This document shows, piece by piece, positions 53,185 to 62,279 of a stretch of DNA of 64,000 bases. The notes beneath the pieces are model-generated. The model did not search any database. It worked only from the letters and a program-made list of their open reading frames with translations, and was not told the origin of the DNA. Every line of letters begins with the position of its first letter. Positions within the stretch are counted from its first letter, which is position 1. Origin of the DNA: JBDFMH01 sp047238125 (GTDB lineage: Bacteria; Pseudomonadota; Alphaproteobacteria; Sphingomonadales; Sphingomonadaceae). The stretch spans positions 2,542,001 through 2,606,000 of the forward strand of contig NZ_JBDFMH010000001.1 in assembly GCF_047238125.1 (NCBI RefSeq), given 5' to 3'. The translations under genes and the position numbers were made by a program.

Positions 53185-55941
53185 TCAGGCTGCCTTCTTC
53201 ACCGGCGCGCCGCCGCCGGCGGCTTCCAGCAGCAGCCGCTCCAGCGTCTTGATCCGCGCGGGGCTCGCCAGCTTGTCGCCCACCAGATCGGTCAGGTAGA
53301 ATACGTCCACCGCACGCTCGCCATAAGTGGCGATGTGCGCCGAATGGATCGTCAGCTTCGCCTGGAACAGCGCGTGCGCCAGCGCATTCAGCAGCGCCGG
53401 CCGATCACGCGCGTTCACTTCCACCACCGTGTAGCGATTCGATGCCTTGTTATCGACGAACACCGCCGGCGCGATGTCGAACGCCTCCGCCCGCGTCCGC
53501 GCGACCGGTTTGGCGGCCAGCCGGTCGGCCAGCCGGTGGCGGTTCGCCAGTGCATCCTCGATCGCGCGCACCAGCCGCTGCAACTGCCCGGCATCGTCGA
53601 ACGGGCGGCCGAACGGATCCTGCACCAGCAGATTGTCGAGCGCCATGCCGTCGCGCGTGGTGTGGATGCGCGCATCGATGATGCTGCCGCCGGCCAGGTG
53701 GATCGCGCCTGCAATCCGGTAGAACAGGCCGGGATGGTCGGCGGCATAGACCGTCACCAGCGTCGCCCCACGGTCGGCATCGGCGGTCGCGCCGATCGAT
53801 AGCGGCAGCCCCTGGGCATCGGCCTCCGCCACCAGCCTGGCATTGGCGATCAGCATCTCCACCGGCTCTGCCACCCAATAGCTTTCGGGGAAGCGGCGGA
53901 CGAGGCTTGCGAAGCGGTCGATCTCCCAGCCCAGCGCCGTATCCAGCGCGGCCTGCTTGGCTTGGACCCGCTCGCGCCGGCCCTTCTGCTTGTGGCCCAG
54001 CCGCAGCACTTCCTCGGCCGCCTCGAACAGATCGGCCAGCAGCTGCCGCTTCCAGCCGTTCCACACCCCGGGGCCAACCGCGCGGATATCGACGATCGTC
54101 AGCACCAGCAGCAGCCGCAGCCGCTCCATGCTCTGCACCTTCTCGGCGAAATCGAGGATCGTCTTGAAGTCGGACAGGTCGCGCTTGAAGGCGGTGGCGG
54201 ACATCAGCAGGTGCCAGCGCACCAACCAGGCTACGGTTTCGGTCTCGGCCGCAGTCAGGCCGAAGCGCGGACACAGCGTCTCGGCCACTTCCGCGCCCAG
54301 CACGCTATGGTCGCCGCCGCGGCCCTTGGCGATGTCGTGCAACAGCACCGCGCAATAGAGCACCCGGCGCGAGGTGATCCGCTGCAGGATGCCGCTCGCC
54401 AGCGGATGATCCTCCTCCAGCGTGCCGCGCTCGATCCGCGAGAGCAGGCCGATCGCGCGGATCGAATGCTCGTCGACCGTGTAGTGATGATACATGTCGA
54501 ACTGCATCTGCGCGACGACACGGCCGAAATCGGGCACGAACCGGCCGAACACGCCCGCCTCGTTCATCCACCGCAGCACCGTCTCGGGATCGCGCTTGCT
54601 GGTCAGCACATCCAGGAACCAGGCATTGGCGCGCGGATCGTTGCGTACCGCGGCGGTGATCAGCTTGGCGTCGCGCCCCGCGGCGCGCATCGCCTGCGGA
54701 TGGATCTCGACTGCGTGGCGATCGGCCAGCGCGAAGATTTCCAGCAGCCGGGCCGGATCCTGCTGGAAATAATCGTCGCTCGGCAGCGCGATCCGCCCGC
54801 GATCCAGCGTATAGCCGCCCAGCGATCGTCGCAGTCGCACCGAAGGCAGCCCGAACCGCCGCCCCTTGCGCGCGAACGTCTCGTCCAGATGCGCCAGAAA
54901 CAGTCCGGTCACGTCGCCAACCTGTTTCACGGTCAGGAAATAATGCTGCATGAACCGCTCGACCGCGGATCGGCCGGGGCGATCGGCGTAGCGCATCCGC
55001 GTCGCCACCTCGCGCTGCACGTCGAACGTCAGCCGCTCCTCGGCACGCCCGGCCACCAGATGCAGGTGGCAGCGCACCGCCCACAGGAAATTCTCCGCCT
55101 TCTGGAAGCGGCGCAATTCCTCGCGCGTCAGCAGCCCGGCATCGACCAGATCGGCGACGGCGGGCACCCGGTAGGCATATTTTCCGATCCAGAACAGCGC
55201 GTGCAGATCGCGCAGCCCGCCCTTGCCTTCCTTCAGATTGGGCTCGACCACATAGCGGCTGTCCCCCATCCGCTGGTGGCGCGCGTTGCGCTCCTCCAGC
55301 TTCTCGGCCACGAACGCGCGCGCCGTGCCCGCCACCACCTCGCGATCGAACCGGGCGGACGCTTCGGCATAGAGCGGCTGGTCGCCCCACACATAGCGGC
55401 CTTCCAGCAGCGCCGTGCGGATCGTCAGGTCCGCCTTCGCCATCCGCACCATATCGTCCAGCGAACGGCTGCTGTGGCCGATCTTCAGGCCCAGATCCCA
55501 CAGCGTGTAGAGCATCGATTCGATCACCTGCTCCACCCAGCCGGTTTGTTTCCAGGGGGTGAGGAAAGTGATGTCGATGTCCGAAAAGGGCGCCATCTCG
55601 CCACGCCCGTAACCGCCCACCGCGACCAGCGTGATCCGCTCGGATGCGGTGGGATTGGACAGCGGATAGATGCGCTGTGTGGTGAAATCGAAGATCAGCC
55701 GCAGGATCTGATCGGTCAGATAGGCATAGGCCGCCGCCGTCTCGATGCCGCGCGAGGGGTGCGCCGCCAGCCGGCCCGCAATCTCGGTCCGCCCGGCATC
55801 CAGCGCGGCCTTGAGCAGCGGTGTCGCCGATTGCCGCATCGCCGCCGAGTCCGCATCGGGCAGCGCGGCAAGTGCATCGCCCACGGTGCGGCGATCGATG
55901 ATCGCGCGCCGCTGCGGCAGGGTTTCGTAGCGGATCGGCAT
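53185..55941 (-). CDS. glnD: [Protein-PII] uridylyltransferase GlnD
   Basis: 918 residues from the ATG at 55941 (a GTG at 55950 adds three). Nucleotidyltransferase domain with GGYGRGEM and FSDIDITFL (about 90-110), a GlnD-specific helical domain, the HD hydrolase motif LLHDIAKGRGGDHS, and two C-terminal ACT domains (TVYAADHPGLFYRIAGAI and VVEVNARDRPALLNAL). It adds UMP to PII in low nitrogen and removes it in high. Sits next to mutS and near maeB, a conserved order in this group. Confidence 0.94.
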   Translation of the reverse strand: MPIRYETLPQRRAIIDRRTVGDALAALPDADSAAMRQSATPLLKAALDAGRTEIAGRLAAHPSRGIETAAAYAYLTDQILRLIFDFTTQRIYPLSNPTASERITLVAVGGYGRGEMAPFSDIDITFLTPWKQTGWVEQVIESMLYTLWDLGLKIGHSSRSLDDMVRMAKADLTIRTALLEGRYVWGDQPLYAEASARFDREVVAGTARAFVAEKLEERNARHQRMGDSRYVVEPNLKEGKGGLRDLHALFWIGKYAYRVPAVADLVDAGLLTREELRRFQKAENFLWAVRCHLHLVAGRAEERLTFDVQREVATRMRYADRPGRSAVERFMQHYFLTVKQVGDVTGLFLAHLDETFARKGRRFGLPSVRLRRSLGGYTLDRGRIALPSDDYFQQDPARLLEIFALADRHAVEIHPQAMRAAGRDAKLITAAVRNDPRANAWFLDVLTSKRDPETVLRWMNEAGVFGRFVPDFGRVVAQMQFDMYHHYTVDEHSIRAIGLLSRIERGTLEEDHPLASGILQRITSRRVLYCAVLLHDIAKGRGGDHSVLGAEVAETLCPRFGLTAAETETVAWLVRWHLLMSATAFKRDLSDFKTILDFAEKVQSMERLRLLLVLTIVDIRAVGPGVWNGWKRQLLADLFEAAEEVLRLGHKQKGRRERVQAKQAALDTALGWEIDRFASLVRRFPESYWVAEPVEMLIANARLVAEADAQGLPLSIGATADADRGATLVTVYAADHPGLFYRIAGAIHLAGGSIIDARIHTTRDGMALDNLLVQDPFGRPFDDAGQLQRLVRAIEDALANRHRLADRLAAKPVARTRAEAFDIAPAVFVDNKASNRYTVVEVNARDRPALLNALAHALFQAKLTIHSAHIATYGERAVDVFYLTDLVGDKLASPARIKTLERLLLEAAGGGAPVKKAA

Positions 55942-56005
55942 GTCTGCCACATAAGCGTGCCGCGCCGACCCGGCCAGCGGAAGATCCTCCCCGGCACGGG
56001 GAGGG

Positions 56006-58606
56006 TCAAGCGTCGGTAAGCAGCGCCTTCAGCCGATAGAGCGCCTCCAGCGCCTCGCGCGGGGACAGCGCATCGGCGTCGATCGCGGCCAGCGCATCGC
56101 GCAGCGGATCGCTTTTCGCTTCCGCCTCGCGCGCCGCCGCGGCGAACAGCGGCAGATCGTCCAGCCCGGCCGCCAGCCCGCCGGTCTTCGCGCGCCCCGC
56201 TTCCAGCCGCGCCAGCACCGCCTTCGCCCGCGCCACCACCGGCGGCGGCAGCCCGGCGAGCTTCGCCACCGCCAGCCCGTAGCTGCGATCCGCCGGCCCG
56301 CGCGCCAGTTCGTGCAGCAGCACCAGATCGCCCTTCCATTCGCGCGCGCGAACATGGTGGAGCGACAGGCCGTCCAGTCGTTCGGCCAGCCGGGTCAGCT
56401 CGTGATAATGGGTGGCGAACAGGCAGCGGCAGCGGTTGATGTCGTGCACCGCCTCCACCACCGCCCACGCGATCGCCAGCCCGTCATAGGTGGACGTGCC
56501 GCGCCCCACTTCGTCCAGGATCACCAGCGATCGCTCGGTCGCCTGCGCCAGGATCGCAGCAGTCTCCACCATCTCGACCATGAAGGTCGATCGGCCGCGC
56601 GCCAGATTGTCCGATGCGCCTACCCGGCTGAACAGCCGGTCGAGCAGCCCCATTGTCGCGCGCGCGGCCGGCACCGGGCTGCCCGCCTGCGCCAGTACGG
56701 CGATCAGCGCATTCTGGCGCAGGAAGGTGGATTTGCCGCCCATGTTGGGGCCCGTCACCAGCCACAGCCGCGATTCGGGCGAAAGCGCGCAGTCGTTCGC
56801 CACGAACCGCCCGCCCGATGCCGCGACAGCGGCTTCCACCACCGGATGGCGCCCGCCCTCAATCTCGAAACAGGCCCGATCCACCAGCTGCGGCCGCGCC
56901 CAGCCGCCTTCGGCCGCGCGTTCGGCCAGGCCTGCGGCCACATCGATCCTCGCCAGCGCATCCGCGGTCGCGGCGATCGCATGGGCCTGCGCCAGCGCCA
57001 GCGCGGTCAGCTCCTCCAGATGCGCTGCTTCCGCCGCCAGCGCGTGCGCGCCGGCCTGGCCAACGCGCACTGCCTGATCGTGCAGTTCGGGCGCGTTGAA
57101 GCGCACCACCCCGGCCAGCGTCTGGCGGTGGGTGAAGCCCGAATCGGCGCGCATCAGCGCATCCGCCTTCGCTGCCGGCACCTCGACATGATAGCCCAGC
57201 ACGCCATTGTGCCGGATCTTCAGCGCGGCGATCCCGGTCGCCTGCCGGTAGCGCGCCTCCAGCCCCGCGATCGCACGCCGCCCCTCGCCGCCCTGGCCGC
57301 GCAGATCGTCGAGCGCGGCGTCATAGCCTTCCGCGATATAGCCGCCCTGGCCGGCATCGATCGGCGGCGTCGGCACCAGTGCGCGGCGATACTGGTCCAC
57401 CAGCGCGCCATGCCCGCCCAGCCGGGGCAGCAGCTCACCCAGCAGCGCCGGCCGCGGTTCCGCCAGCGCCAGCTGCTCCTGCAGGCCGCGCGCCTGGTCC
57501 AGCCCGTCGCGCAGCGCACCCAGATCGCGGGGGGATCCGCGCCCCGCGACGATCCGGCCGAGCGCGCGGCCGATATCGGGCTGCGCCTTCAGCGCGGTCC
57601 GCACGCGATCGCGCAGCAGCCCGTCGCCGAACAGCGCCACCAGGTCGAGCCGCGCCTCGATCGCCGCCAGGTCGGTCAGCGGCGCGCCCAGGTCGGTCGC
57701 CAGCAGCCGCGCGCCTGCCCCCGTCACGGTGCGATCGACTGAATCGAGCAGGCTGCCCTTGCGCCCGCCGCCCGCCGCCTGCGTCAGCTCCAGGCTTTCG
57801 CGCGTCGCTGCGTCGATCAGCATGTGATCCGCCACCGCGCGCCGCGCCGGCGGTTGAAGGAACGGCAGCGCGCCTTGTCCGGCCCGCTCCAGATAGGCCA
57901 GCAGCCCCGCCGCCGCCGCAAGCTCCGCGCGGCCAAACCCGCCATAGCCGTCCAGCGTGGCCACGCCGAACAGCGCCTTCAGCCGCCGCTCGCCGCCCGT
58001 GCTGTCGAACTCCGCCTTCGGGCAGCGCTGCGCCGCCACCGGCAGGTCCAGCCCCTCGGGCGCGATCGTCTCGGCCGCCGCCAGCCGGGCCAGCTCGGCA
58101 TCCAGCCCGCGCGCATCGGCCGCGCCGATCTCGAACCGGCCGGTCGAGATGTCGGCCGCGGCCACGCCCAGCGCGCCGCCCGCTTCCGCCACCGCCACCA
58201 GCCAGTTGGCGGTCCGCGCATCCAGCAGCGTGTCCTCGGTCAGCGTGCCGGCGGTCACGATCCGCACGATCGCGCGGTTGACCAGCGCCTTGCCGCCGCG
58301 CGCCTTGGCCGCCGCCGGGCTCTCGGTCTGCTCGGCGATGGCGACGCGGTGGCCCGCCCGGATCAGCCGCGCCAGATAGGCCTCGGCGGCATGCACCGGC
58401 ACGCCGCACATCGGCACCGGCTGGCCCAGATGCTCGCCGCGATGCGTCAGCGCGATGTCCAGCGTCGCCGCCGCCGCCCTGGCATCGTCGAAAAACAACT
58501 CGAAGAAATCGCCCATCCGGTAGAACAGCAGGCAATCGTCAGCGCTCGCCTTCAGCGACAGATACTGCGCCATCATCGGGGTGGGGGCGGGGGCGGGAGC
58601 GGCCAT
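56006..58606 (-). CDS. mutS: DNA mismatch repair protein MutS
   Basis: 866 residues. The mismatch-binding motif GDFFELF (about 32-38, with the wedge Phe34 and Glu36) is intact. Connector, core and clamp domains follow. ATPase motifs: Walker A GPNMGGKST, signature SRVGASDNLARGRSTF, Walker B VILDEVGRGTSTYDG and a His loop ATHYHELT. It recognises mismatches and starts repair with MutL. It is about 65 bases upstream of glnD and transcribed the same way. mutL is not in the window. Confidence 0.95.
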   Translation of the reverse strand: MAAPAPAPTPMMAQYLSLKASADDCLLFYRMGDFFELFFDDARAAAATLDIALTHRGEHLGQPVPMCGVPVHAAEAYLARLIRAGHRVAIAEQTESPAAAKARGGKALVNRAIVRIVTAGTLTEDTLLDARTANWLVAVAEAGGALGVAAADISTGRFEIGAADARGLDAELARLAAAETIAPEGLDLPVAAQRCPKAEFDSTGGERRLKALFGVATLDGYGGFGRAELAAAAGLLAYLERAGQGALPFLQPPARRAVADHMLIDAATRESLELTQAAGGGRKGSLLDSVDRTVTGAGARLLATDLGAPLTDLAAIEARLDLVALFGDGLLRDRVRTALKAQPDIGRALGRIVAGRGSPRDLGALRDGLDQARGLQEQLALAEPRPALLGELLPRLGGHGALVDQYRRALVPTPPIDAGQGGYIAEGYDAALDDLRGQGGEGRRAIAGLEARYRQATGIAALKIRHNGVLGYHVEVPAAKADALMRADSGFTHRQTLAGVVRFNAPELHDQAVRVGQAGAHALAAEAAHLEELTALALAQAHAIAATADALARIDVAAGLAERAAEGGWARPQLVDRACFEIEGGRHPVVEAAVAASGGRFVANDCALSPESRLWLVTGPNMGGKSTFLRQNALIAVLAQAGSPVPAARATMGLLDRLFSRVGASDNLARGRSTFMVEMVETAAILAQATERSLVILDEVGRGTSTYDGLAIAWAVVEAVHDINRCRCLFATHYHELTRLAERLDGLSLHHVRAREWKGDLVLLHELARGPADRSYGLAVAKLAGLPPPVVARAKAVLARLEAGRAKTGGLAAGLDDLPLFAAAAREAEAKSDPLRDALAAIDADALSPREALEALYRLKALLTDA

Positions 58607-58625
58607 CGCCGCATGCTTTAGCGGA

Positions 58626-58745
58626 TCAGTCGGGTTCGGAAAGCTGCGCCGCGTGCCGGATGCCCAGGATCAGCACCCGATCGCACTCGACCTTGTAGCG
58701 GATGACATAGGGCTGCACGGCGCCCGAAGATGCCGGGCTCGGATT
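58626..58745 (-). pseudogene. Remnant of a ParE/RelE-type toxin
   Basis: Read on the minus strand, a 39-codon frame ending at the TGA at 58628-58626 gives PYVIRYKVECDRVLILGIRHAAQLSEPD, close to the C-terminus of ParE-family toxins (PYVIxYRVxxDxVxILRIxHGAQ). The frame is closed upstream by a TGA at 58746-58748, and no antitoxin gene is found nearby, so it is a decayed fragment. It is the only trace of a mobile-type gene in this stretch between mutS and maeB; the remaining 130 bases of the gap show nothing else. Confidence 0.55.
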
Positions 58746-58869
58746 TCATGTCCGCAGATGTAAGCCAATCCGCCGCCATCGCCAAGCGCACCGGCGTCGC
58801 CGCGCTCCGCAAAAGCCTTCACCTCGCCCGCACAACCGCTAAGAGGGACTGAGCGGCGGGGAGATGATC

Positions 58870-61134
58870 ATGAGCGAAGGCAGCAACGTCCAGTTCTCGG
58901 AGCGCGAGGCGCTGCTGTTCCATTCGCACGGACGGCCGGGCAAGATCGAGATCGTCGCCTCCAAGCCGATGGCCACGCAGCGCGACCTCAGCCTCGCTTA
59001 TTCCCCGGGCGTAGCCGTGCCGGTGCGCGCGATCGCCGCCGATCCGGCCTGCGCCTATGATTATACCGCCAAGGGCAATCTGGTGGCGGTCATCTCCAAC
59101 GGCACCGCGATCCTCGGTCTCGGCAATCTCGGCGCGCTCGCGTCCAAGCCGGTGATGGAAGGCAAGGCGGTGCTGTTCAAGCGCTTCGCCGACGTCGATT
59201 CGATCGATCTCGAACTCGCTACCGAGGATGTCGATGCCTTCATCAACGCCGTCGCGATCATGGAGCCCAGCTTCGGCGGCATCAACCTTGAGGACATCAA
59301 GGCCCCCGAATGCTTCATCATCGAGCAGGCGCTGCGCGAGCGGATGAACATCCCGGTGATGCATGACGATCAGCACGGCACCGCCATCATCACCGCCGCC
59401 GGCCTGATCAACGCCTGCCACCTCACCGGGCGCGACATTCGCGATATCGATGTGGTGGTGAATGGCGCGGGCGCCGCCGCCATCGCTTGCACCGCGCTGA
59501 TCAAGTCGATGGGCGTGCCTGCCGATCGCGTGATCATGTGCGATCGATCGGGTGTGATCTACCAGGGCCGCGAAGGCGGGATGGATCAGTGGAAGTCGGC
59601 CCACGCCGCCAAGACGGATCGCCGCACGCTGGAAGAGGCGCTGGTCGGTGCGGACGTGTTCCTCGGCCTTTCCGCTGCGGGCGCGCTGAAGGCGGATATG
59701 GTGCTGAAGATGGCGGATCAGCCGATCATCTTCGCGATGGCCAATCCCGATCCGGAGATTACCCCGCCCGAGGCAAAGACCGCCCGGCCCGATGCGATCG
59801 TCGCCACCGGCCGCTCGGATTATCCGAATCAGGTCAACAATGTCCTCGGCTTCCCATTCATCTTCCGCGGCGCGCTCGACGTGCGGGCGACCGCGATCAA
59901 CGAGGAGATGAAGATCGCCGCCGCGCGCGCGCTGGCCGATCTCGCCCGCCAGCAGGTGCCCGAGGAAGTGGCGATGGCCTATGGCGGCGCCGCCCCCCAT
60001 TTCGGGCGCGACTACATCATCCCCGCGCCGTTCGATCCGCGGCTGATGGAAGTGGTGCCCGCCGCGGTCGCGCAGGCGGCGATGGATACCGGCGTCGCCC
60101 GCCGCCCGATCCTCGATATGGACGATTACCGCGCCCAGTTGCGCGGCCGCCTCAACAAGACGACCTCGGTGCTGACGCTGGCCTATGAAGGCGCCAAGGC
60201 GCACCCCAAGCGCGTCGTCTTCGCCGAGGCGGAGGAAGAGACGGTGCTGCGCGCCGCGATCATGTTCCGCGAGGGCGGCTATGGCACGCCGGTGCTGGTC
60301 GGGCGCGACGAGGTGCCCGCCAAGCTGAAGGCGCTCGGCATCGACGATCCGTCCACCTTCGAACTGCACAACAGCCGCAATTCGCCGCTGGTGCCCAAGA
60401 TGGTCGATCTGCTCTACGCGCGGCTGCAGCGCCGCGGCTATCTGCGCCGCGAGGTGGAAGCGCTGGTCAACCAGGATCGCCACATCTTCGGCGCGCTGTT
60501 GCTGGAACTGGGCGAGGCGGATGCGATGGTGACGGGCGTTACCCGCACCTATGCGCAGACGCTGCGCCAGGTGCTGCGCGTGATCGATCCGGTCGAAGGC
60601 CAGCGCCCGTTCGGCGTGCATGTCCTGGTCGGCCAGAACCACACCGTGTTCATGGCCGACACCACGGTGAACGAGCGCCCCTCCGCCAGCGAGCTCGCCG
60701 ACATCGCGGAGCGCACCGCAGAGGTCGCCCGCCGCATGGGCCAGGAGCCGCGTGTCGCGTTCCTCTCCTATTCCACCTTCGGCAACCCCACCGGCCAGTG
60801 GCTGGAGAACATGCGCGAGGCGGTCGCCCTGCTCGACGAGCGCGGCGCCAGCTTCGAATATGAAGGCGAGATGGCACCGGATGTCGCGCTGAACCCGAAG
60901 GTGATGAAGCAATATCCGTTCAGCCGCCTGTCCGGCCCGGCCAATGTGCTGATCATGCCCGGCCTGCAATCGGCCAACCTGTCGGCCAAGCTGTTGCGCG
61001 AACTGGGTGGCGATTCGGTGATCGGGCCGATGCTGGTGGGGCTCAAGCACCCCGTCCAGATCGCGACCATGTCGGCCACCGCCTCCGAACTGGTCACTCT
61101 GGCCGTTCTCGCCGCCGGCGGCATCGCGCGGTAA
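58870..61134 (+). CDS. maeB: NADP-dependent malic enzyme with C-terminal phosphotransacetylase-like domain
   Basis: 754 residues. The N-terminal malic-enzyme part has SLAYSPGVA, the Lys/Asp active site around NGTAILGLGNLGALASKPVMEGK, DDQHGTA and the Rossmann motif VVNGAGAAA. The C-terminal half (about 430-754) is a phosphotransacetylase-like domain of the MaeB type, thought regulatory. It turns malate to pyruvate and makes NADPH. Start at the ATG 58870 with GGGGAG six bases before; 58864 is too close. Its order with mutS and glnD is conserved in alphaproteobacteria. Confidence 0.95.
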   Translation: MSEGSNVQFSEREALLFHSHGRPGKIEIVASKPMATQRDLSLAYSPGVAVPVRAIAADPACAYDYTAKGNLVAVISNGTAILGLGNLGALASKPVMEGKAVLFKRFADVDSIDLELATEDVDAFINAVAIMEPSFGGINLEDIKAPECFIIEQALRERMNIPVMHDDQHGTAIITAAGLINACHLTGRDIRDIDVVVNGAGAAAIACTALIKSMGVPADRVIMCDRSGVIYQGREGGMDQWKSAHAAKTDRRTLEEALVGADVFLGLSAAGALKADMVLKMADQPIIFAMANPDPEITPPEAKTARPDAIVATGRSDYPNQVNNVLGFPFIFRGALDVRATAINEEMKIAAARALADLARQQVPEEVAMAYGGAAPHFGRDYIIPAPFDPRLMEVVPAAVAQAAMDTGVARRPILDMDDYRAQLRGRLNKTTSVLTLAYEGAKAHPKRVVFAEAEEETVLRAAIMFREGGYGTPVLVGRDEVPAKLKALGIDDPSTFELHNSRNSPLVPKMVDLLYARLQRRGYLRREVEALVNQDRHIFGALLLELGEADAMVTGVTRTYAQTLRQVLRVIDPVEGQRPFGVHVLVGQNHTVFMADTTVNERPSASELADIAERTAEVARRMGQEPRVAFLSYSTFGNPTGQWLENMREAVALLDERGASFEYEGEMAPDVALNPKVMKQYPFSRLSGPANVLIMPGLQSANLSAKLLRELGGDSVIGPMLVGLKHPVQIATMSATASELVTLAVLAAGGIAR

Positions 61135-61176
61135 ATTACCCCCTGAGAATGGCGTAACCGCCGTCTGCTGAACGTT

Positions 61177-61262
61177 CGTCATCCCGGGCTTGACCCCGGA
61201 CGCCACTGCCCTGGGCGGGCCGCGAAAGAAGAAGCGGGATCCGGATCAAGTCCGGGATGACG
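61177..61262. repeat. REP-like inverted repeat pair
   Basis: CGTCATCCCGGGCTTGACCC at 61177-61196 reappears inverted at the right end of this 86-base stretch (AAGTCCGGGATGACG, with GGATCC before it). Short GTCATCCCGG elements of this kind are abundant between genes in Sphingomonas and Caulobacter. They are in the gap between maeB and the COQ9-family gene, where no gene is seen, and may form a long RNA hairpin. Confidence 0.65.
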
Positions 61263-61291
61263 TGGCGGCTCGACGCGACTATCTTGCCCCC

Positions 61292-61957
61292 ATGGCCAGC
61301 ATCCCCCCTACCGAGATGACGCTCCCCGAGCTGCGCGCCGCGCTGGCGCCGCTGCTGCCGTTCCACGCCGCGTTCGACGGCTGGGGCGAGGCGGCGCTCG
61401 AACAGGCGGGGCAGGAACTGGGTGTGCCTGCCGATCGCGCGCGGCTGGCGTTCGATGGCGGCGCGGTCGCGATGATCGATGCCTGGTTCGCCGATGTCGA
61501 TGCGCGCATGCTCGAAGCGCTGCCGGCCGAGACGCTGGCCGGGATGAAGATCCGCGATCGCATCACTGCGCTCGTCACCGCCCGGCTGCAGGCGGTGGCC
61601 GATCATCGCGAGGCGCTGCGCCGCGCGATCGCAGTGCTGGCGCTGCCGCAGAATGTCGCCGCCGGCACCCGGCTCGGCTGGCGCGCGGCGGATGCGATGT
61701 GGCGCGCCGCCGGCGATACCGCCACCGATTTCGCGCATTACACCAAGCGGCTCACGCTGGCCGGGGTCTATGGGTCGACGCTGCTCGTCTTCCTCGATGA
61801 CGAGGAGGAGGATTGGCCCGCCACCCGCGCCTTCCTGGATCGCCGAATTGCTGGCGTGATGCGGTTCGAGAAGTTCAAGGCGCGGATCAAGCCCGATCCC
61901 GATCGGCATTTCAGCCCGCTGCGTTTCCTGGGCCGGCTGCGCTATCCCGCCACCTGA
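61292..61957 (+). CDS. COQ9 family protein
   Basis: 221 residues from the ATG at 61292; the upstream extension lies in the REP-like repeat. The TetR-like helical COQ9 domain is evident, with the conserved C-terminal FAHYTKRLTLAGVYGSTLLVFLDD segment. COQ9 helps ubiquinone synthesis by presenting lipid intermediates. Its last gene neighbour, feoA, follows in 62 bases; this COQ9-feoAB order recurs in sphingomonads. Confidence 0.85.
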   Translation: MASIPPTEMTLPELRAALAPLLPFHAAFDGWGEAALEQAGQELGVPADRARLAFDGGAVAMIDAWFADVDARMLEALPAETLAGMKIRDRITALVTARLQAVADHREALRRAIAVLALPQNVAAGTRLGWRAADAMWRAAGDTATDFAHYTKRLTLAGVYGSTLLVFLDDEEEDWPATRAFLDRRIAGVMRFEKFKARIKPDPDRHFSPLRFLGRLRYPAT

Positions 61958-61976
61958 AGGGCTGGATTCGGCCAGC

Positions 61977-61997
61977 ATATATTGATAATCGTTCGCA
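61977..61997. promoter_or_regulatory. Fur-box-like site upstream of feoA
   Basis: TGATAATCGTTCGCA at 61983-61997 shares the TGATAAT half and a TT of the Fur consensus (TGATAATNATTATCA), with a poorer right half. It lies 22 bases before the feoA start. The preceding AT-rich ATATATTGATAAT also suits a promoter. Iron repression by Fur is known for feo operons; this match is approximate. Confidence 0.45.
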
Positions 61998-62018
61998 GCA
62001 CGCCACTGGGAACGACCT

Positions 62019-62279
62019 TTGCAGCTCGATCAGCTTCCGCTTCGCACGCCTGCCGCCATCGCCGAGATCGATTGGCGCCTGCTCGATCAGGCCGCCGCGC
62101 GCCGGCTGCGCGAACTCGGCTTCGATGATGGCGTCGAGGTCGAACTGCTGCATCGTGCCGCCTTCGGTGGCGATCCGCTGGCGATCCGCATCGGCCGGAT
62201 GACGCTGGCGATCCGCCGCGCGCAGGCGCGCGCCATCCGTGTCGCGATCGAACCGCCGGCCGCGATCGCCGCCGAATGA
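62019..62279 (+). CDS. feoA: Ferrous iron transport protein FeoA
   Basis: 86 residues, starting with TTG at 62019. The SH3-like FeoA pattern is seen: LDQLPLRTPA at the start, RRLRELGFDDGVEVELLHRAAFGGDPLAIRIG in the middle. FeoA is a small cytosolic protein that supports FeoB. It overlaps feoB as ATGA (62276-62279), giving coupled translation. A Fur-like site precedes it. Confidence 0.86.
   Translation: MQLDQLPLRTPAAIAEIDWRLLDQAAARRLRELGFDDGVEVELLHRAAFGGDPLAIRIGRMTLAIRRAQARAIRVAIEPPAAIAAE

Noticed and set aside
53962..56019. 685-codon frame on the plus strand
   Set aside because: Antisense to glnD, Gln/Arg-rich shadow frame.
58819..61206. 795-codon frame on the minus strand
   Set aside because: Entirely antisense to maeB; His/Arg/Asp-rich product without domain pattern, a typical high-GC shadow frame.
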